From Hirschia baltica ATCC 49814 (lineage in GTDB: Bacteria; Pseudomonadota; Alphaproteobacteria; Caulobacterales; Hyphomonadaceae): a stretch of DNA of 64,000 nt. Below, piece by piece: positions 43,854 through 54,006 of the stretch; positions within the stretch are counted from its first letter, which is position 1, and each line of letters starts with the position of its first letter. The DNA is taken from NCBI RefSeq assembly GCF_000023785.1, contig NC_012982.1:2914001-2978000 (forward strand), read 5' to 3'. A program made the translations under genes and the position numbers. The notes beneath the pieces were generated by a model. That model saw nothing but the letters and a program-made list of their open reading frames with translations, was not told where the DNA came from and ran no database searches.

Positions 43854-46610
43854 CTAATTCAATGGTGGTGCGTAGCTTGTCAGGTTAATGCCTTCAACAG
43901 CTGCTTTGTATTCTTCCATATTTGGCACGCGACCAAGAATTGTTGAAAGAACAACAACCGGCGTAGAAGCCAACAATGACTCACCTTTTTTGTTGTCTGT
44001 GTCTTCCACAACGCGACCTTGGAATAGACGTGTAGATGTCGCCATCACAGTGTCACCCTTGGCCGCTTTTTCTTGGTTACCCATACAAAGGTTACAGCCT
44101 GGACGCTCTAGATAAAGCATGTTTTCGTATTCTGTACGGGCTGCCGCTTTAGGTGCTGTGTCGTCAAATTCAAAACCAGCGTATTTCTTCAATACATCCC
44201 AGTCACCTTCAGCTTTTAGCTCATCAACAATATTGTATGTTGGCGGGGCGACAACCAATGGTGCTTGGAATTCAACTTTACCATTTTGCTTCTCAAGGTT
44301 TTGAAGCATTTCGGAAAGTATTTTCATATCACCTTTGTGGACCATACATGACCCAATGAAACCAAGGTCTACTGTCTTCGTACCACCGTAATAAGATACA
44401 GGACGGATTGTGTCGTGTGTATAGCGCTTAGATACGTCTTCATTATTGACGTCTGGGTCGGCAATCATTGGCTCAACGATTTCATCAAGATCAATCACGA
44501 CCTCAGCAAAATATTTGGCGTTGTCATCTGGATTAAGCGGAGGTTGTGCACCAGATTTAATGCCCGCAATACGCTTATCAGCTTTATCAATCAGCCCTTG
44601 AAGAACTTTGCCTTCATTGTCCATCCCCTTGTCAATCATGATTTGGATACGGCTTTTTGCAATCTCAAGAGATTCAACGAGCGTGTCACTTTCTGAGATA
44701 CAGATAGACGCTTTGGCTTTCATCTCAGCAGACCAGTCAGTGAATGTGAAAGCTTGGTCGGAAAGCAATGTTCCGATGTGCACTTCAATCACGTGGCCTT
44801 GGAACACATTGTCACCAAATTGAGCAAGCATTTGCGCTTGTGTCGCGTGCACAACATCACGGAAATCCATGTGATCTTTCAATGTGCCTTTGAATGTCAC
44901 TTTAACAGACTCAGGAATTGGCATTGTCGCCTCACCTGTCGCGAGAGCAAGAGCAACCGTTCCAGAGTCAGCACCAAATGCCACACCTTTGGACATACGT
45001 GTGTGACTGTCTCCACCGATAATGATATCCCAATCATCAACAGTCAGATCATTCAACACTTTGTGGATCACGTCTGTCAGTGGAGCATATTTGTCTGCTG
45101 GATCACGCGCCGTGATCATTCCAAACTTGTTCATAAAGCTCATAAGCTTTGGAATATTTTCTCTCGCTTTTATATCCCAAACAGAAGCTGTGTGACATCC
45201 AGATTGATAACCACCATCAACAATTGGAGAAATGACAGTCGCAGCCATTGATTCCAATTCCTGACATGTCATCAGGCCGGTTGTGTCTTGAGATCCAACA
45301 ATGTTCACCTCAACACGCACATCAGAGCCAGCGTGCAACGTTGCGCCCGGTGTTGTACCGACGGCATTTTTGTTGAAAATTTTCTCAACAGCTGTCAGCC
45401 CTTGACCTTTGTGAGAAATTTCTTTTGCAGGTGCATAAGCAGATTTCAATTCTTGCCCAAGTGTTGCAGCCGCGAAAGTTTGAAGCTTTTTACCAAAGAC
45501 AACAGCATAAGATCCACCCGCTTTCATGAACTCAACTTTTTGCGGTGTGAATGCAGAAGATATATCTGCAAGCTCTTTGTCGCCATTATAGAGCTTTTTC
45601 TCTTTAGTGTTGATCGTCAGCACTGTGCCTGTTGCGACAGAATAGGCTTCTTCTAGAACTACATCGCCATTTTCATCTTTGACTACATTGCCATTTGCAT
45701 CTGTCTTTTTCACCCAGTTTTTAAGGTCAAGACCGATACCACCAGTTACACCGACAGTTGTCAGAAAGATTGGTGAGATACCATTCGTTCCTGCGACCAC
45801 TGGCGCAATGTTGACGAAAGGAACATATGGGCTTGCTTGTTTACCAGCCCATAAAGCCACATTATTCACACCAGACATACGGGAGGAACCAACCCCCATA
45901 GTCCCTTTTTCAGCGATAAGCATTACGCGTGCTTCAGGGTGTTTTTTCTGTAACTCTTGGATTTCTGTCTGTGCTTCAGGTGTAATCATACACTTACCGT
46001 GAAGTTCACGATCTGAACGCGAGTGAGCCTGATTACCCGGAGAAAGAAGGTCAGTAGAGATGTCACCTTCACCAGCTATATAAGTGACAACTTTGATTTC
46101 TTCTTCAATATCAGGAAGCTTTGTAAAGAATTCAGCTTTGGCATAGCTTTTAAGAATGTCGGCTGCGATAGCATTGCCTGCTTTATAAGCATCAGCCAAA
46201 CGCGCTGTATCCGCGTCGTATAAGAAGACCTGAGTTTTCAAAACGTCAGCCGCTTTTCCAGCGATAGCGGCATCATCGCCCAAAGCAATATCAAGAAGGA
46301 CCTCAACAGATGGTCCACCCTTCATGTGAGAAAGAAGTTCAAAAGCAAAATCAGTGGAAATTTCTTCAACACTGGCGTCGCCTAGAATAATTTCTTTCAA
46401 AAACAGTGCCTTCTCACCAGCCGCGCTGGTTGTGCCGGGCAACGTATTGTAAATAAAGAACTTCAAAGAGCTTTCACGGTGCTCGTTTTGAGTATCTTTT
46501 ATTTGCGAGATAATCTCTTTAACAAGTGCGCCATCGTCGATAGGCTTTGGGTTCAAACCTTCGTTTTTACGGTTTGCAATCTCATTCAGGTAGTCGTTGT
46601 ATAAACTCAT
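43854..46610 (-). CDS. acnB: Aconitate hydratase B (2-methylisocitrate dehydratase)
   Basis: A 918-residue AcnB-type aconitase, interconverting citrate and isocitrate in the TCA cycle. HEAT-like N-terminal helices, a swivel domain, GGDSHTRMSKGVAFGADSG and the 4Fe-4S cysteines Cys755 (IGSCMV), Cys839 and Cys842 (PGCNLCMGN) are present. E. coli AcnB has about 865 residues with the cysteines 59 and 3 apart; here the first gap is 84, so the protein carries extra segments. Many alphaproteobacteria use AcnA instead. The start overlaps the stop of a small upstream ORF (ATGA), and a terminator follows. Confidence 0.95.
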   Translation of the reverse strand: MSLYNDYLNEIANRKNEGLNPKPIDDGALVKEIISQIKDTQNEHRESSLKFFIYNTLPGTTSAAGEKALFLKEIILGDASVEEISTDFAFELLSHMKGGPSVEVLLDIALGDDAAIAGKAADVLKTQVFLYDADTARLADAYKAGNAIAADILKSYAKAEFFTKLPDIEEEIKVVTYIAGEGDISTDLLSPGNQAHSRSDRELHGKCMITPEAQTEIQELQKKHPEARVMLIAEKGTMGVGSSRMSGVNNVALWAGKQASPYVPFVNIAPVVAGTNGISPIFLTTVGVTGGIGLDLKNWVKKTDANGNVVKDENGDVVLEEAYSVATGTVLTINTKEKKLYNGDKELADISSAFTPQKVEFMKAGGSYAVVFGKKLQTFAAATLGQELKSAYAPAKEISHKGQGLTAVEKIFNKNAVGTTPGATLHAGSDVRVEVNIVGSQDTTGLMTCQELESMAATVISPIVDGGYQSGCHTASVWDIKARENIPKLMSFMNKFGMITARDPADKYAPLTDVIHKVLNDLTVDDWDIIIGGDSHTRMSKGVAFGADSGTVALALATGEATMPIPESVKVTFKGTLKDHMDFRDVVHATQAQMLAQFGDNVFQGHVIEVHIGTLLSDQAFTFTDWSAEMKAKASICISESDTLVESLEIAKSRIQIMIDKGMDNEGKVLQGLIDKADKRIAGIKSGAQPPLNPDDNAKYFAEVVIDLDEIVEPMIADPDVNNEDVSKRYTHDTIRPVSYYGGTKTVDLGFIGSCMVHKGDMKILSEMLQNLEKQNGKVEFQAPLVVAPPTYNIVDELKAEGDWDVLKKYAGFEFDDTAPKAAARTEYENMLYLERPGCNLCMGNQEKAAKGDTVMATSTRLFQGRVVEDTDNKKGESLLASTPVVVLSTILGRVPNMEEYKAAVEGINLTSYAPPLN

Positions 46611-46768
46611 GATTGTCCCAACAATTTAGTTTTAGGTGTAGCTTGAACGCCGGGACGCAATATATCTGGCGGGCCGAGAATAAGCTGGTTGGCCGCATAA
46701 GTATTTAAGCTGGCATTTTCTTGCAAGTTTTTTTGCGCATTATCTTTGCGAATGATTTTCATTACCAT
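46607..46768 (-). CDS. Small ORF coupled to acnB (53 residues), unrecognised
   Basis: ATG 46768 (or the in-frame ATG 46762) opens 53 codons ending in a TGA that overlaps the acnB ATG by four bases. GAGGA lies about 9 bases before the first ATG, a better ribosome-binding site than any seen directly before acnB. The product, beginning MVMKIIRKDNAQ, is basic, has no membrane segment and matches nothing I know. It may be a coupling leader that sets acnB translation, or a small protein in its own right. Confidence 0.45.
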   Translation of the reverse strand: MVMKIIRKDNAQKNLQENASLNTYAANQLILGPPDILRPGVQATPKTKLLGQS

Positions 46769-47120
46769 TATAGTATTCCTCTATCATATCGCTTTCACTT
46801 CACTTAATCTGTTAAAAGAGTCTCGATTGAGTGTTGAACTAATTGTACCAGACTAGCGAATTACTGTTTAAATTCTATGCGCCAAACGTTCTATCTTTTG
46901 CGAATTAATGGCGATGCCGTCAGCAATTTACGCTAAACCATCTTTATACGGATGGTTTACTAACAAGAAGTCTTTATTTTAAATCTGCCACACAAAGAAA
47001 CTGACACAAAACTCAGATAGAAGCTGAGACGTAGGTTTCAACATGTATGGCTCACTCATCAAGACCTCACATTTCTTTTGTGCTTAGAAATAGCATTCGC
47101 TTAACCATTGCGTGCCCATC
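46769..47120. promoter_or_regulatory. Divergent promoter region of acnB and the STN receptor
   Basis: About 350 bases with no gene seen. It contains a perfect 9-bp inverted repeat, TAAACCATC (46934-46942) and GATGGTTTA (46951-46959), with an 8-base loop. It must hold the acnB promoter and, for the receptor, perhaps a promoter used by the ECF sigma factor encoded at 54007; I could not identify the latter. Confidence 0.45.
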
Positions 47121-49889
47121 ATGTACGAGCTTTCACTTCGTTTAGAAGTTCTAAAAAGCATATCGGCTAGCCTTGCACTTGGCATATGGTGCTGTGCTTC
47201 AGTCTCTCCTGCAATGGCACAGATTGAGCCGTCTTCACCCGCCGCCGATATGACATCGGAAGTTAAAAATTATGTCTACATCCAAAATGATGATTTAAGC
47301 GAAGTCCTGACAAAGCTCTCGCATATCTATGACACGAATATACTGTTTTCTTCGGAGGAATTATCTGGGAAAACAGCCAATATTGTTATCGGCTCTTTTA
47401 CGTTAAGCGAAGTGTTGACCAAAATTCTTGAGCCACAAAACCTAGAGTTTGTTCACGTCGATATAAACTCGATTGCAATCCTCCCATCAAACCAGCCAGC
47501 CCCTGAAATTATACCATTCCAGAAGGCCCAAAAATCACGTTCTTTTCACCCGCCGAAAACGCTTCGTCTCAATCAAATTGTTGTCACAGGAACCCGCGCG
47601 CCTAACCGTTCGATTTTTTCTTCACTTGCACCTATCGACATTATTCAGGGATCTCATATTCGAGCGAACATATCTGACGATCTCTCTGATGGCTTAGCGC
47701 GAAGCCTGCCAAGCTTCACCGCCTATCGATACCCACTGAGTGATGGTTTAATTTTTAATCGCCCAACGGGATTGCGTAGCCTGAATGCTGAACACACGCT
47801 TGTACTTGTCAACGGGAAACGGCGTCATAAATCCGCGTTTCTAGAATCCACAAATGGGCACGCCGTTGATCTATCCCAAATCCCTCTCAACATAATCGAA
47901 CGTGTTGAGGTGCTCAGAGATGGCGCATCCGCACAATATGGATCTGATGCCATTGCAGGCGTCATAAATGTGATACTCGATGAGGATGTGGAACAGAGCC
48001 TGTTTTTGCAAACCTCTCAATATTATGAAGGCGATGGCAAATCCATCCGAGCAGGCATACGATCAGGAAAGGCTTTCTTCGATCAAAGCTTTTTCAATTT
48101 TGATTTAGAAGCTTTTGGTTCCGAGCCAACCTCCCGCTCAAGGCAACGCCAAGACGCATTGAATTTTGAAGCGGCTCACCCAGAGATAGAGCTCCCCGAT
48201 CCAGTGCAAAGATGGGGTAAGCCACACAGAAAAGGCGTAAGACTCGCGACGAATTTAAAGTCCTACCTCACCCCGAAACTTATCTTCTATAATTTTGCAA
48301 ATTTGAATCTCACAGAAGGCAGTTCAGACCTCAATTGGCGCAATCCAGATACAAATCGTGCTTTTAATGAAAGCGATGCGTTTCCTGATTTCAGTTTGAA
48401 CACGATATATCCAAAAGGTTTCACACCAAATTTTGGTGTCAATGACACCGACATTTCCATTTTTGCAGGTTTGAAAAATGACTCGATCAGCAATACTGGG
48501 ACAATAAACTGGGATTTTAGTTTGGGTTATGGTCAAAACACGATTGATTATTTTCTGCGTCATTCCATCAATGCATCACTTGGCCCAAACAGCCCCACAT
48601 CATTCACCCCGGGGACATTACAGCAAACTGAATTGCTATCGAACCTTGATGTGAATTATCAAATTCCACTGCCCAACAATGATAAAAACATCAGCATTGC
48701 AGCAGGCTTAGAGGCGCGTTCAGATGGCTATCGCGTAAAAGCAGGTGATCTTGCATCCTACGCCATCGGTCCGGGGATTGTGGATGACCTGCCCCCCGGG
48801 TCCAACGGTTTTCCTGGCTACACCCAACAACAAGCCATAAATGTTAGCGAAGTCAGTTCGGCAGCTTATATAGATACCGAAATCCCGTTGACATCTCGCT
48901 GGACACTTGGATTTGCAACACGATTTGAAAATTCAAAGGCCTATGACAACAATTTTACCGGTAAACTCTCATCCTTATATCAAGTGACGCCTGAATTTCT
49001 GTTTAGAACAACATTCTCGACTGGATATCATGCGCCGACACAGGGGCAATTATACAGTGAGCGTACAAATCAAAGTCTAGATGTTGAAACGTTGGATGTC
49101 CTGACAAATGGGCGAATAGCGCCCACTAGCCCTATCGCAAAAATAGTATCTAAACGCGATGATGTTTCGATAATACCTCTTCGTCCTGAGACATCTGAAA
49201 ATTTCTCTTTTGGCTTTGCTTATAATGTGGATCACCAAATTTCAGTCACCGCGGACCTCTATCAAATCAATGTTGATGACAGACTTAGCCTAACCAATTC
49301 TTTGGTTCTGACCGCAGAAGAACGCGCAGCAGTGTCTCAGATTGATGGTTTTAAAAATATAGATATATCGACCGTAAACTTCCTGCAAAACAACATGAAC
49401 ACACGCACACGCGGGCTTGATATTGTCACTTCAAAATTCTTTGAATTAGAGACAGCGCAATTAAACCTAACCGCCGCATACAATTATAATGAAACCCGTG
49501 TTCTCGACCTCAATAGTATAGAAAACACACTTTTACGTTTGCGAACCGAAAACCAAACCCCAACTCACCGAGCAAGTGTATCAGCAGAATTGAGCAAAGA
49601 TAAATGGTCCATCACGGGGCGACTACGCTATTATGGACCGTGGAGATATGATGCAAGCAGCAACATAGATGACCCCCTGCAAACATTTGGAGAAGAGTTT
49701 ATTTTCGACCTCAGCCTCTCTTATGATTTAAACAATTCTCTCTATCTTCAGGCCGGTGTTGAAAACTTATTTAATAACTATCCTGATGAAGCCAGTTATC
49801 AATCAAATCGCGGTCTGATATATTCACGCAACGCACCATATGACACAGATGGCGGCGTTGCATACATTAAGTTCAAATACTCAAAATAA
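47121..49889 (+). CDS. TonB-dependent transducer with STN signalling domain (FecA type)
   Basis: A receptor of about 922 residues (ATG 47121; a GTG nine bases earlier is possible). A leader ends near SPAMAQ. Residues about 51-121 form an STN domain (DLSEVLTKLSHIYDTNILFS, then TLSEVLTKIL), which in FecA-type receptors contacts a FecR anti-sigma protein. The plug (ARSLPSFTAYRYPLSDG, LVNGKRRHKSA, VEVLRDGASAQYGSDAIAGV) and barrel follow, ending AYIKFKYSK. The ECF sigma and FecR genes lie 4 kb downstream on the same strand, so this is the likely signalling receptor. Its barrel is paralogous to the next gene's. Confidence 0.9.
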   Translation: MYELSLRLEVLKSISASLALGIWCCASVSPAMAQIEPSSPAADMTSEVKNYVYIQNDDLSEVLTKLSHIYDTNILFSSEELSGKTANIVIGSFTLSEVLTKILEPQNLEFVHVDINSIAILPSNQPAPEIIPFQKAQKSRSFHPPKTLRLNQIVVTGTRAPNRSIFSSLAPIDIIQGSHIRANISDDLSDGLARSLPSFTAYRYPLSDGLIFNRPTGLRSLNAEHTLVLVNGKRRHKSAFLESTNGHAVDLSQIPLNIIERVEVLRDGASAQYGSDAIAGVINVILDEDVEQSLFLQTSQYYEGDGKSIRAGIRSGKAFFDQSFFNFDLEAFGSEPTSRSRQRQDALNFEAAHPEIELPDPVQRWGKPHRKGVRLATNLKSYLTPKLIFYNFANLNLTEGSSDLNWRNPDTNRAFNESDAFPDFSLNTIYPKGFTPNFGVNDTDISIFAGLKNDSISNTGTINWDFSLGYGQNTIDYFLRHSINASLGPNSPTSFTPGTLQQTELLSNLDVNYQIPLPNNDKNISIAAGLEARSDGYRVKAGDLASYAIGPGIVDDLPPGSNGFPGYTQQQAINVSEVSSAAYIDTEIPLTSRWTLGFATRFENSKAYDNNFTGKLSSLYQVTPEFLFRTTFSTGYHAPTQGQLYSERTNQSLDVETLDVLTNGRIAPTSPIAKIVSKRDDVSIIPLRPETSENFSFGFAYNVDHQISVTADLYQINVDDRLSLTNSLVLTAEERAAVSQIDGFKNIDISTVNFLQNNMNTRTRGLDIVTSKFFELETAQLNLTAAYNYNETRVLDLNSIENTLLRLRTENQTPTHRASVSAELSKDKWSITGRLRYYGPWRYDASSNIDDPLQTFGEEFIFDLSLSYDLNNSLYLQAGVENLFNNYPDEASYQSNRGLIYSRNAPYDTDGGVAYIKFKYSK

Positions 49890-50097
49890 TTATAAATCGT
49901 TATATTTCAACAAAATAGGAAAGTTTAAGGCTTTAAAAGCTTTGCATTTGTGTGAAACTTTTATGAAGTCGAACTTTTGATCGACACAAACCTGAAATGC
50001 CCTCGTCACCCTTATTGCACAGCGAGTTTCTCTATTGGGGAACGGGTCTCTCGCTTGATGTGCTTGCATTCTGCAAAGTGATCGAACGGGGTTTTCA

Positions 50098-52515
50098 ATG
50101 TTCAAGACGTCTCATTTTCGCGCTGGCCTTTTTCTGGCATCAGCTTCCATCATTTCTATGGCTTCAACCGCAATGGCACAGGAAACATCCTCTGCCAAAA
50201 AAGACTCGCCTCGGGTTGAAGACACCATCATCGTAACGGGTACACGCCAAGCACAACGCACAGCATTTGGCTCACTTGCACCTATTGATGTAATTAGCGG
50301 TGATGCTATATCAAACGGCGCATCCGAAGACCTTCTCGACACACTTGCGCAAAACGTCCCATCTTTTAAGGTTCAACGCCTGCCAATGGCTGATGGTCAG
50401 GTGTTCGTCCGCCCTGCAACATTGCGCGGCCTTTCTCCAGATCAGACACTTGTCCTAGTTAACGGCAAACGCCGCCACCGCTCTGCTTTGCTTGGTGGCA
50501 ATGGCGCGCAGTCAGCTGACCTAGCCACAATCCCCTCTTCAGCAATCAAACGTATCGAAGTTTTGCGTGATGGTGCTTCTGCGCAATACGGATCAGACGC
50601 GATTGCCGGTGTGATCAACATCATCCTGAAAGACGACGCTGGGTTTGGTGGTTTTGCACAAGGCTCTCAATATTATGAGGGCGATGGGAATGCATACCGC
50701 CTTGGTGGTCGTGCTGGTTTTGACCTTGCTGACAATGGTACGCTCGTTCTGTCTGGTGAGTATTTCGACAATGAAATCACATCGCGCTCCCGCCAACGTC
50801 CTGACGCCATTGAATTCCAAGAGGCAAACCCAGATGTTGATGTTCCAAACCCTGTCCAAAACTGGGGACAGCCTGAACGCAATGGTTACCGCTTCACTCT
50901 AAACTCTGATTATGACTTCTCAACTGCCTTAAGCGGATATTTGTTCGCAACATATGGCGGCGGCGAAGGTCTGTCTGACTTTAACTGGCGCAACCCGACG
51001 AGCGGCATTTTCAACACAAGTACAATCTACCCTGACTTCAACCTGCTCGACATCTACCCTGCAGGCTTTAGTCCAGACTTTGGCCAAGAAGACACAGATC
51101 TTTCTGTGACAACAGGTCTTAAAGGAGCCGTCGCGAATGATGCATTATCTTGGGAATTCTCAGTTGGGTACGGATCCAACGAGATTGAATACAATATCTC
51201 AAACACGATCAACGCATCACTTGGCCCAAACAGTCCAACATCTTTCTACATCGGTTCATTGAAACAAGACGAACTCAATGTGAATGCTGACTTTGTCTAT
51301 GTTGTGGACTTTGGACTTGCTGACAATGCAAACATCGCTTTTGGAGCGGAACGCCGTATGGAAACATACACAATCTCTCCGGGAGAAGAAGCCTCATATC
51401 TTGTCGGTCCAGCTGCTGCAGAAGGACTCGCATCTGGGTCTAATGGTTTCTTCGGTTTCAGTGAGTCTCAATCGGGTGAATTTGAACAAGAAAGCTATGC
51501 CGCTTATCTTGATGTCGAGCTACCATTTACGGACAAGTTTACTTTAGGAACTGCCGCTCGTTTTGAAGACTTCTCAGAATTTGGTAATTCACTGACAGGT
51601 AAAATTTCTGGACGTTATGAATTCACTTCTGAGCTTGCCCTTCGTGCAACTGCATCGACAGGGTTTCGTGCACCAACTCCAGGTCAACTTTTCTCAGAAC
51701 GTAACTCTTCTGGTCTAGACACGACCACATTGGAAGTGTTCACGAACGGACGTTACTCCCCTGTTGGCGCAGTTGCAGCCATCATTAATGAACGTGCTGA
51801 CGTAGACATCAAACCACTCGATGCTGAAGAATCTATCAACTTCACAGCGGGTCTTGCATACCAAAGTGCAAGTGGCATCACAGCCTCCATCGACCTTTAC
51901 CAAATCGATATTGAGAACCGTTTTGGAACGTCTGCTGGTTATTCTCTCACAGATGAAGAGCGCGCTCAATTGGTTGCACTCAATGTTACGGGCGCGGAAA
52001 CGATTAGCCGCGTTCAATTCTATCAGAATGATTTTGACACCACTTCAAAAGGCGTCGATCTCGTTTTAGGTTATAAAACAGGTGAGCTGTCGCTTTTGGC
52101 TGCTTATAACTATAACAAAACGGAAGTCACAGGCGGAAGCCTTGAAGCCAACTCAACACAAAAGACAGTGTTTGAAGAACGCCTTCCACAACATTCTGCC
52201 AACTTCTCAGCAGATTACACACTTGGTGCTTTCGTTCTTGGGTCTAAATTGCGTTATTACGGATCATGGACAGATAGCTCTGGTAATTCTGATGGTGATA
52301 TCTTCCAAGAATTTGGCGGGCAAGCTTTCCTTGATGTTTCGGCCAAATGGAACATTAACGACACAATGTCCTTCACTGTCGGTGCAGACAATGTGTTGGA
52401 TACTTATCCAGATGAAGCCACATTCCAAGCTAATCGTGGTCTGATCTATTCGCGTAACGCACCTTATGACACCGATGGTGGTCTATACTATGCGCGTTTC
52501 AACTTCGATTTCTAA
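50098..52515 (+). CDS. TonB-dependent receptor (paralogue without STN domain)
   Basis: An 805-residue receptor: signal peptide cleaved near TAMAQE, TonB box-like EDTIIVTGTR, plug and barrel ending RFNFDF. It shares long identical stretches with the preceding receptor (LVLVNGKRRH, VLRDGASAQYGSDAIAGVIN, INASLGPNSPTSF, NRGLIYSRNAPYDTDGG) but lacks the STN domain. So the pair looks like a tandem duplication in which one copy signals and both, or mainly this one, transport. Confidence 0.92.
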   Translation: MFKTSHFRAGLFLASASIISMASTAMAQETSSAKKDSPRVEDTIIVTGTRQAQRTAFGSLAPIDVISGDAISNGASEDLLDTLAQNVPSFKVQRLPMADGQVFVRPATLRGLSPDQTLVLVNGKRRHRSALLGGNGAQSADLATIPSSAIKRIEVLRDGASAQYGSDAIAGVINIILKDDAGFGGFAQGSQYYEGDGNAYRLGGRAGFDLADNGTLVLSGEYFDNEITSRSRQRPDAIEFQEANPDVDVPNPVQNWGQPERNGYRFTLNSDYDFSTALSGYLFATYGGGEGLSDFNWRNPTSGIFNTSTIYPDFNLLDIYPAGFSPDFGQEDTDLSVTTGLKGAVANDALSWEFSVGYGSNEIEYNISNTINASLGPNSPTSFYIGSLKQDELNVNADFVYVVDFGLADNANIAFGAERRMETYTISPGEEASYLVGPAAAEGLASGSNGFFGFSESQSGEFEQESYAAYLDVELPFTDKFTLGTAARFEDFSEFGNSLTGKISGRYEFTSELALRATASTGFRAPTPGQLFSERNSSGLDTTTLEVFTNGRYSPVGAVAAIINERADVDIKPLDAEESINFTAGLAYQSASGITASIDLYQIDIENRFGTSAGYSLTDEERAQLVALNVTGAETISRVQFYQNDFDTTSKGVDLVLGYKTGELSLLAAYNYNKTEVTGGSLEANSTQKTVFEERLPQHSANFSADYTLGAFVLGSKLRYYGSWTDSSGNSDGDIFQEFGGQAFLDVSAKWNINDTMSFTVGADNVLDTYPDEATFQANRGLIYSRNAPYDTDGGLYYARFNFDF

Positions 52516-52567
52516 ACGCGTTTCCCCTCAGACAGGTAAAATCCCCTACTGACCCCTGTCTGGCGAG

Positions 52568-52599
52568 ACTATGGGGACATTGAAAAATGTCTCCATAGT
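52568..52599 (+). terminator. Hairpin with GAAA tetraloop after the TonB receptor pair
   Basis: Arms 52568-52581 and 52586-52599 form a 14-bp stem (one G-T wobble) closed by a GAAA loop. A second hairpin lies just upstream (52529-52536 with 52555-52562). Together they may terminate or attenuate transcription before the PLP-enzyme gene. Confidence 0.6.
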
Positions 52600-52666
52600 T
52601 TGCGTTTGGGCGAAATCAATTCAAACAAATCATGTACCAAAGATTGACCAGAAGGACGCGTTCAAG

Positions 52667-53974
52667 ATGGAAAACATTCACCGCCGCACACTCCTAAAAA
52701 CAGCACCTTTAGGAGCGCTTGCTTTTACCTCCGCCTGCCAATCTATATCCAAGACAACTCAAACCAATCAATCAACATCATCGCCAAACAATCTTGCTAA
52801 AGATGAGGCATTCTGGGCCCATATCGCCTCGCAATATGATATGAAACCAGACATTATAAATGTTGAAAATGGTAATTGGGGCGTCATGTCCCGACCGGTG
52901 CTGAACGCCTATATCGCCCATACTGAGCGGGTAAATCGCGACAATTCATTCTTTTCAAGACGTGAATTCTACGGTGAATTGCGTCCTATTCTTGAAAATC
53001 TGGCAACACGCCTAGATGTGTCAACTTCTGAACTGGCCATAACCCGCGGCGCAACAGAAGCCTTATTTAATATCATCAATGGCTTTAACAAACTGCAAGC
53101 CGGTGACGGTGTGATGATCGCTGATCTAGACTATGATTCAGTGCGAGACGCGATGCGCAATATTGCGAAACAAAACAGATGCGAATTAATAGAGCTTACA
53201 CTCCCTGAACCTGCTAGTTTTGACGCAATTATCACGCATTATACCCAAGCATTGGAAAACCACCCCAACACCAAGCTATTGCTGCTTACTCACATAAGCC
53301 ACCGCACAGGTCTCGCTATTCCAGTGCGGGAGATTACGCAAATAGCGCAAGCACGCGGTGTGCGTGTTGTGGTAGATGCAGCCCATTCATGGGGCCAAAT
53401 GGATTTTACACTTTCTGATTTGGGTGCAGATTTTGTAGGGCTAAACCTACACAAATGGATTGGTGCCCCGATTGGTGTCGGGCTTATGTATATTCGTGAA
53501 GACCGCCTCGCTGAAGTTTCACCCAATATTTGCGCTTCAGATGGCGAACAAGATAAAATCTATGGGCGCGTCCACACAGGCACCAGTAATTTTGCCGCCA
53601 TACTCACTGTTCCTGATGCCCTCGCTTTCCACGATATGATTGGCCCTAAAAACAAAGAAGCACGTTTAAAATATCTGCGTTCGCTCTGGGTAGATGCTTG
53701 CAAGGATAATTCTCGTATCCAGATATTAACGCCTGAAGATAACCGCCTTCATGCCGGCATAACTTCTTTTCGTCTAAAGGACATCACAAGCACAACAGGC
53801 AACAAAGCGCTCGCTGAACATTTATTGAAAGAGCACAACGTCTTTTGCGTGCACAGAAATGGCATTGCATCTGGTAGCTGCATTCGCATAACGCCAAATG
53901 TTTATAATAGCCCAGCAGATATGAGTCTCACTGCAAAAGCTGTCATAAAAACCGCGTTAAACTACTCGCCATAA
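52667..53974 (+). CDS. Exported class-V aminotransferase-fold PLP enzyme (second copy)
   Basis: A 435-residue fold-type I PLP enzyme starting at ATG 52667 with AAGGA upstream; 32 earlier codons are open but look non-coding. The N-terminus HRRTLLKTAPLGALAFTSAC reads as a Tat signal with a lipobox (Cys24). Lys263 in LHKW should hold PLP, and VVDAAHSWGQ at 235-244 contains the cofactor Asp. It resembles isopenicillin-N-epimerase-like enzymes and is a distant relative of the enzyme at 4333-5589. Directly downstream lies the sigma/anti-sigma pair, so it probably acts on the ligand of the receptor pair. Confidence 0.82.
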   Translation: MENIHRRTLLKTAPLGALAFTSACQSISKTTQTNQSTSSPNNLAKDEAFWAHIASQYDMKPDIINVENGNWGVMSRPVLNAYIAHTERVNRDNSFFSRREFYGELRPILENLATRLDVSTSELAITRGATEALFNIINGFNKLQAGDGVMIADLDYDSVRDAMRNIAKQNRCELIELTLPEPASFDAIITHYTQALENHPNTKLLLLTHISHRTGLAIPVREITQIAQARGVRVVVDAAHSWGQMDFTLSDLGADFVGLNLHKWIGAPIGVGLMYIREDRLAEVSPNICASDGEQDKIYGRVHTGTSNFAAILTVPDALAFHDMIGPKNKEARLKYLRSLWVDACKDNSRIQILTPEDNRLHAGITSFRLKDITSTTGNKALAEHLLKEHNVFCVHRNGIASGSCIRITPNVYNSPADMSLTAKAVIKTALNYSP

Positions 53975-54006
53975 CGTATCAGACTGTAATGATTGAGTCG
54001 TGTAAA

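Noticed and set aside
44754-45251. Long open frame antisense to acnB (165 codons)
   Set aside because: Shadow of the conserved acnB coding strand with an unnatural composition.
52571-52666. Longer N-terminus for the second PLP enzyme
   Set aside because: The extra 32 codons overlap a hairpin and precede a well-formed Tat signal that needs to be at the N-terminus.
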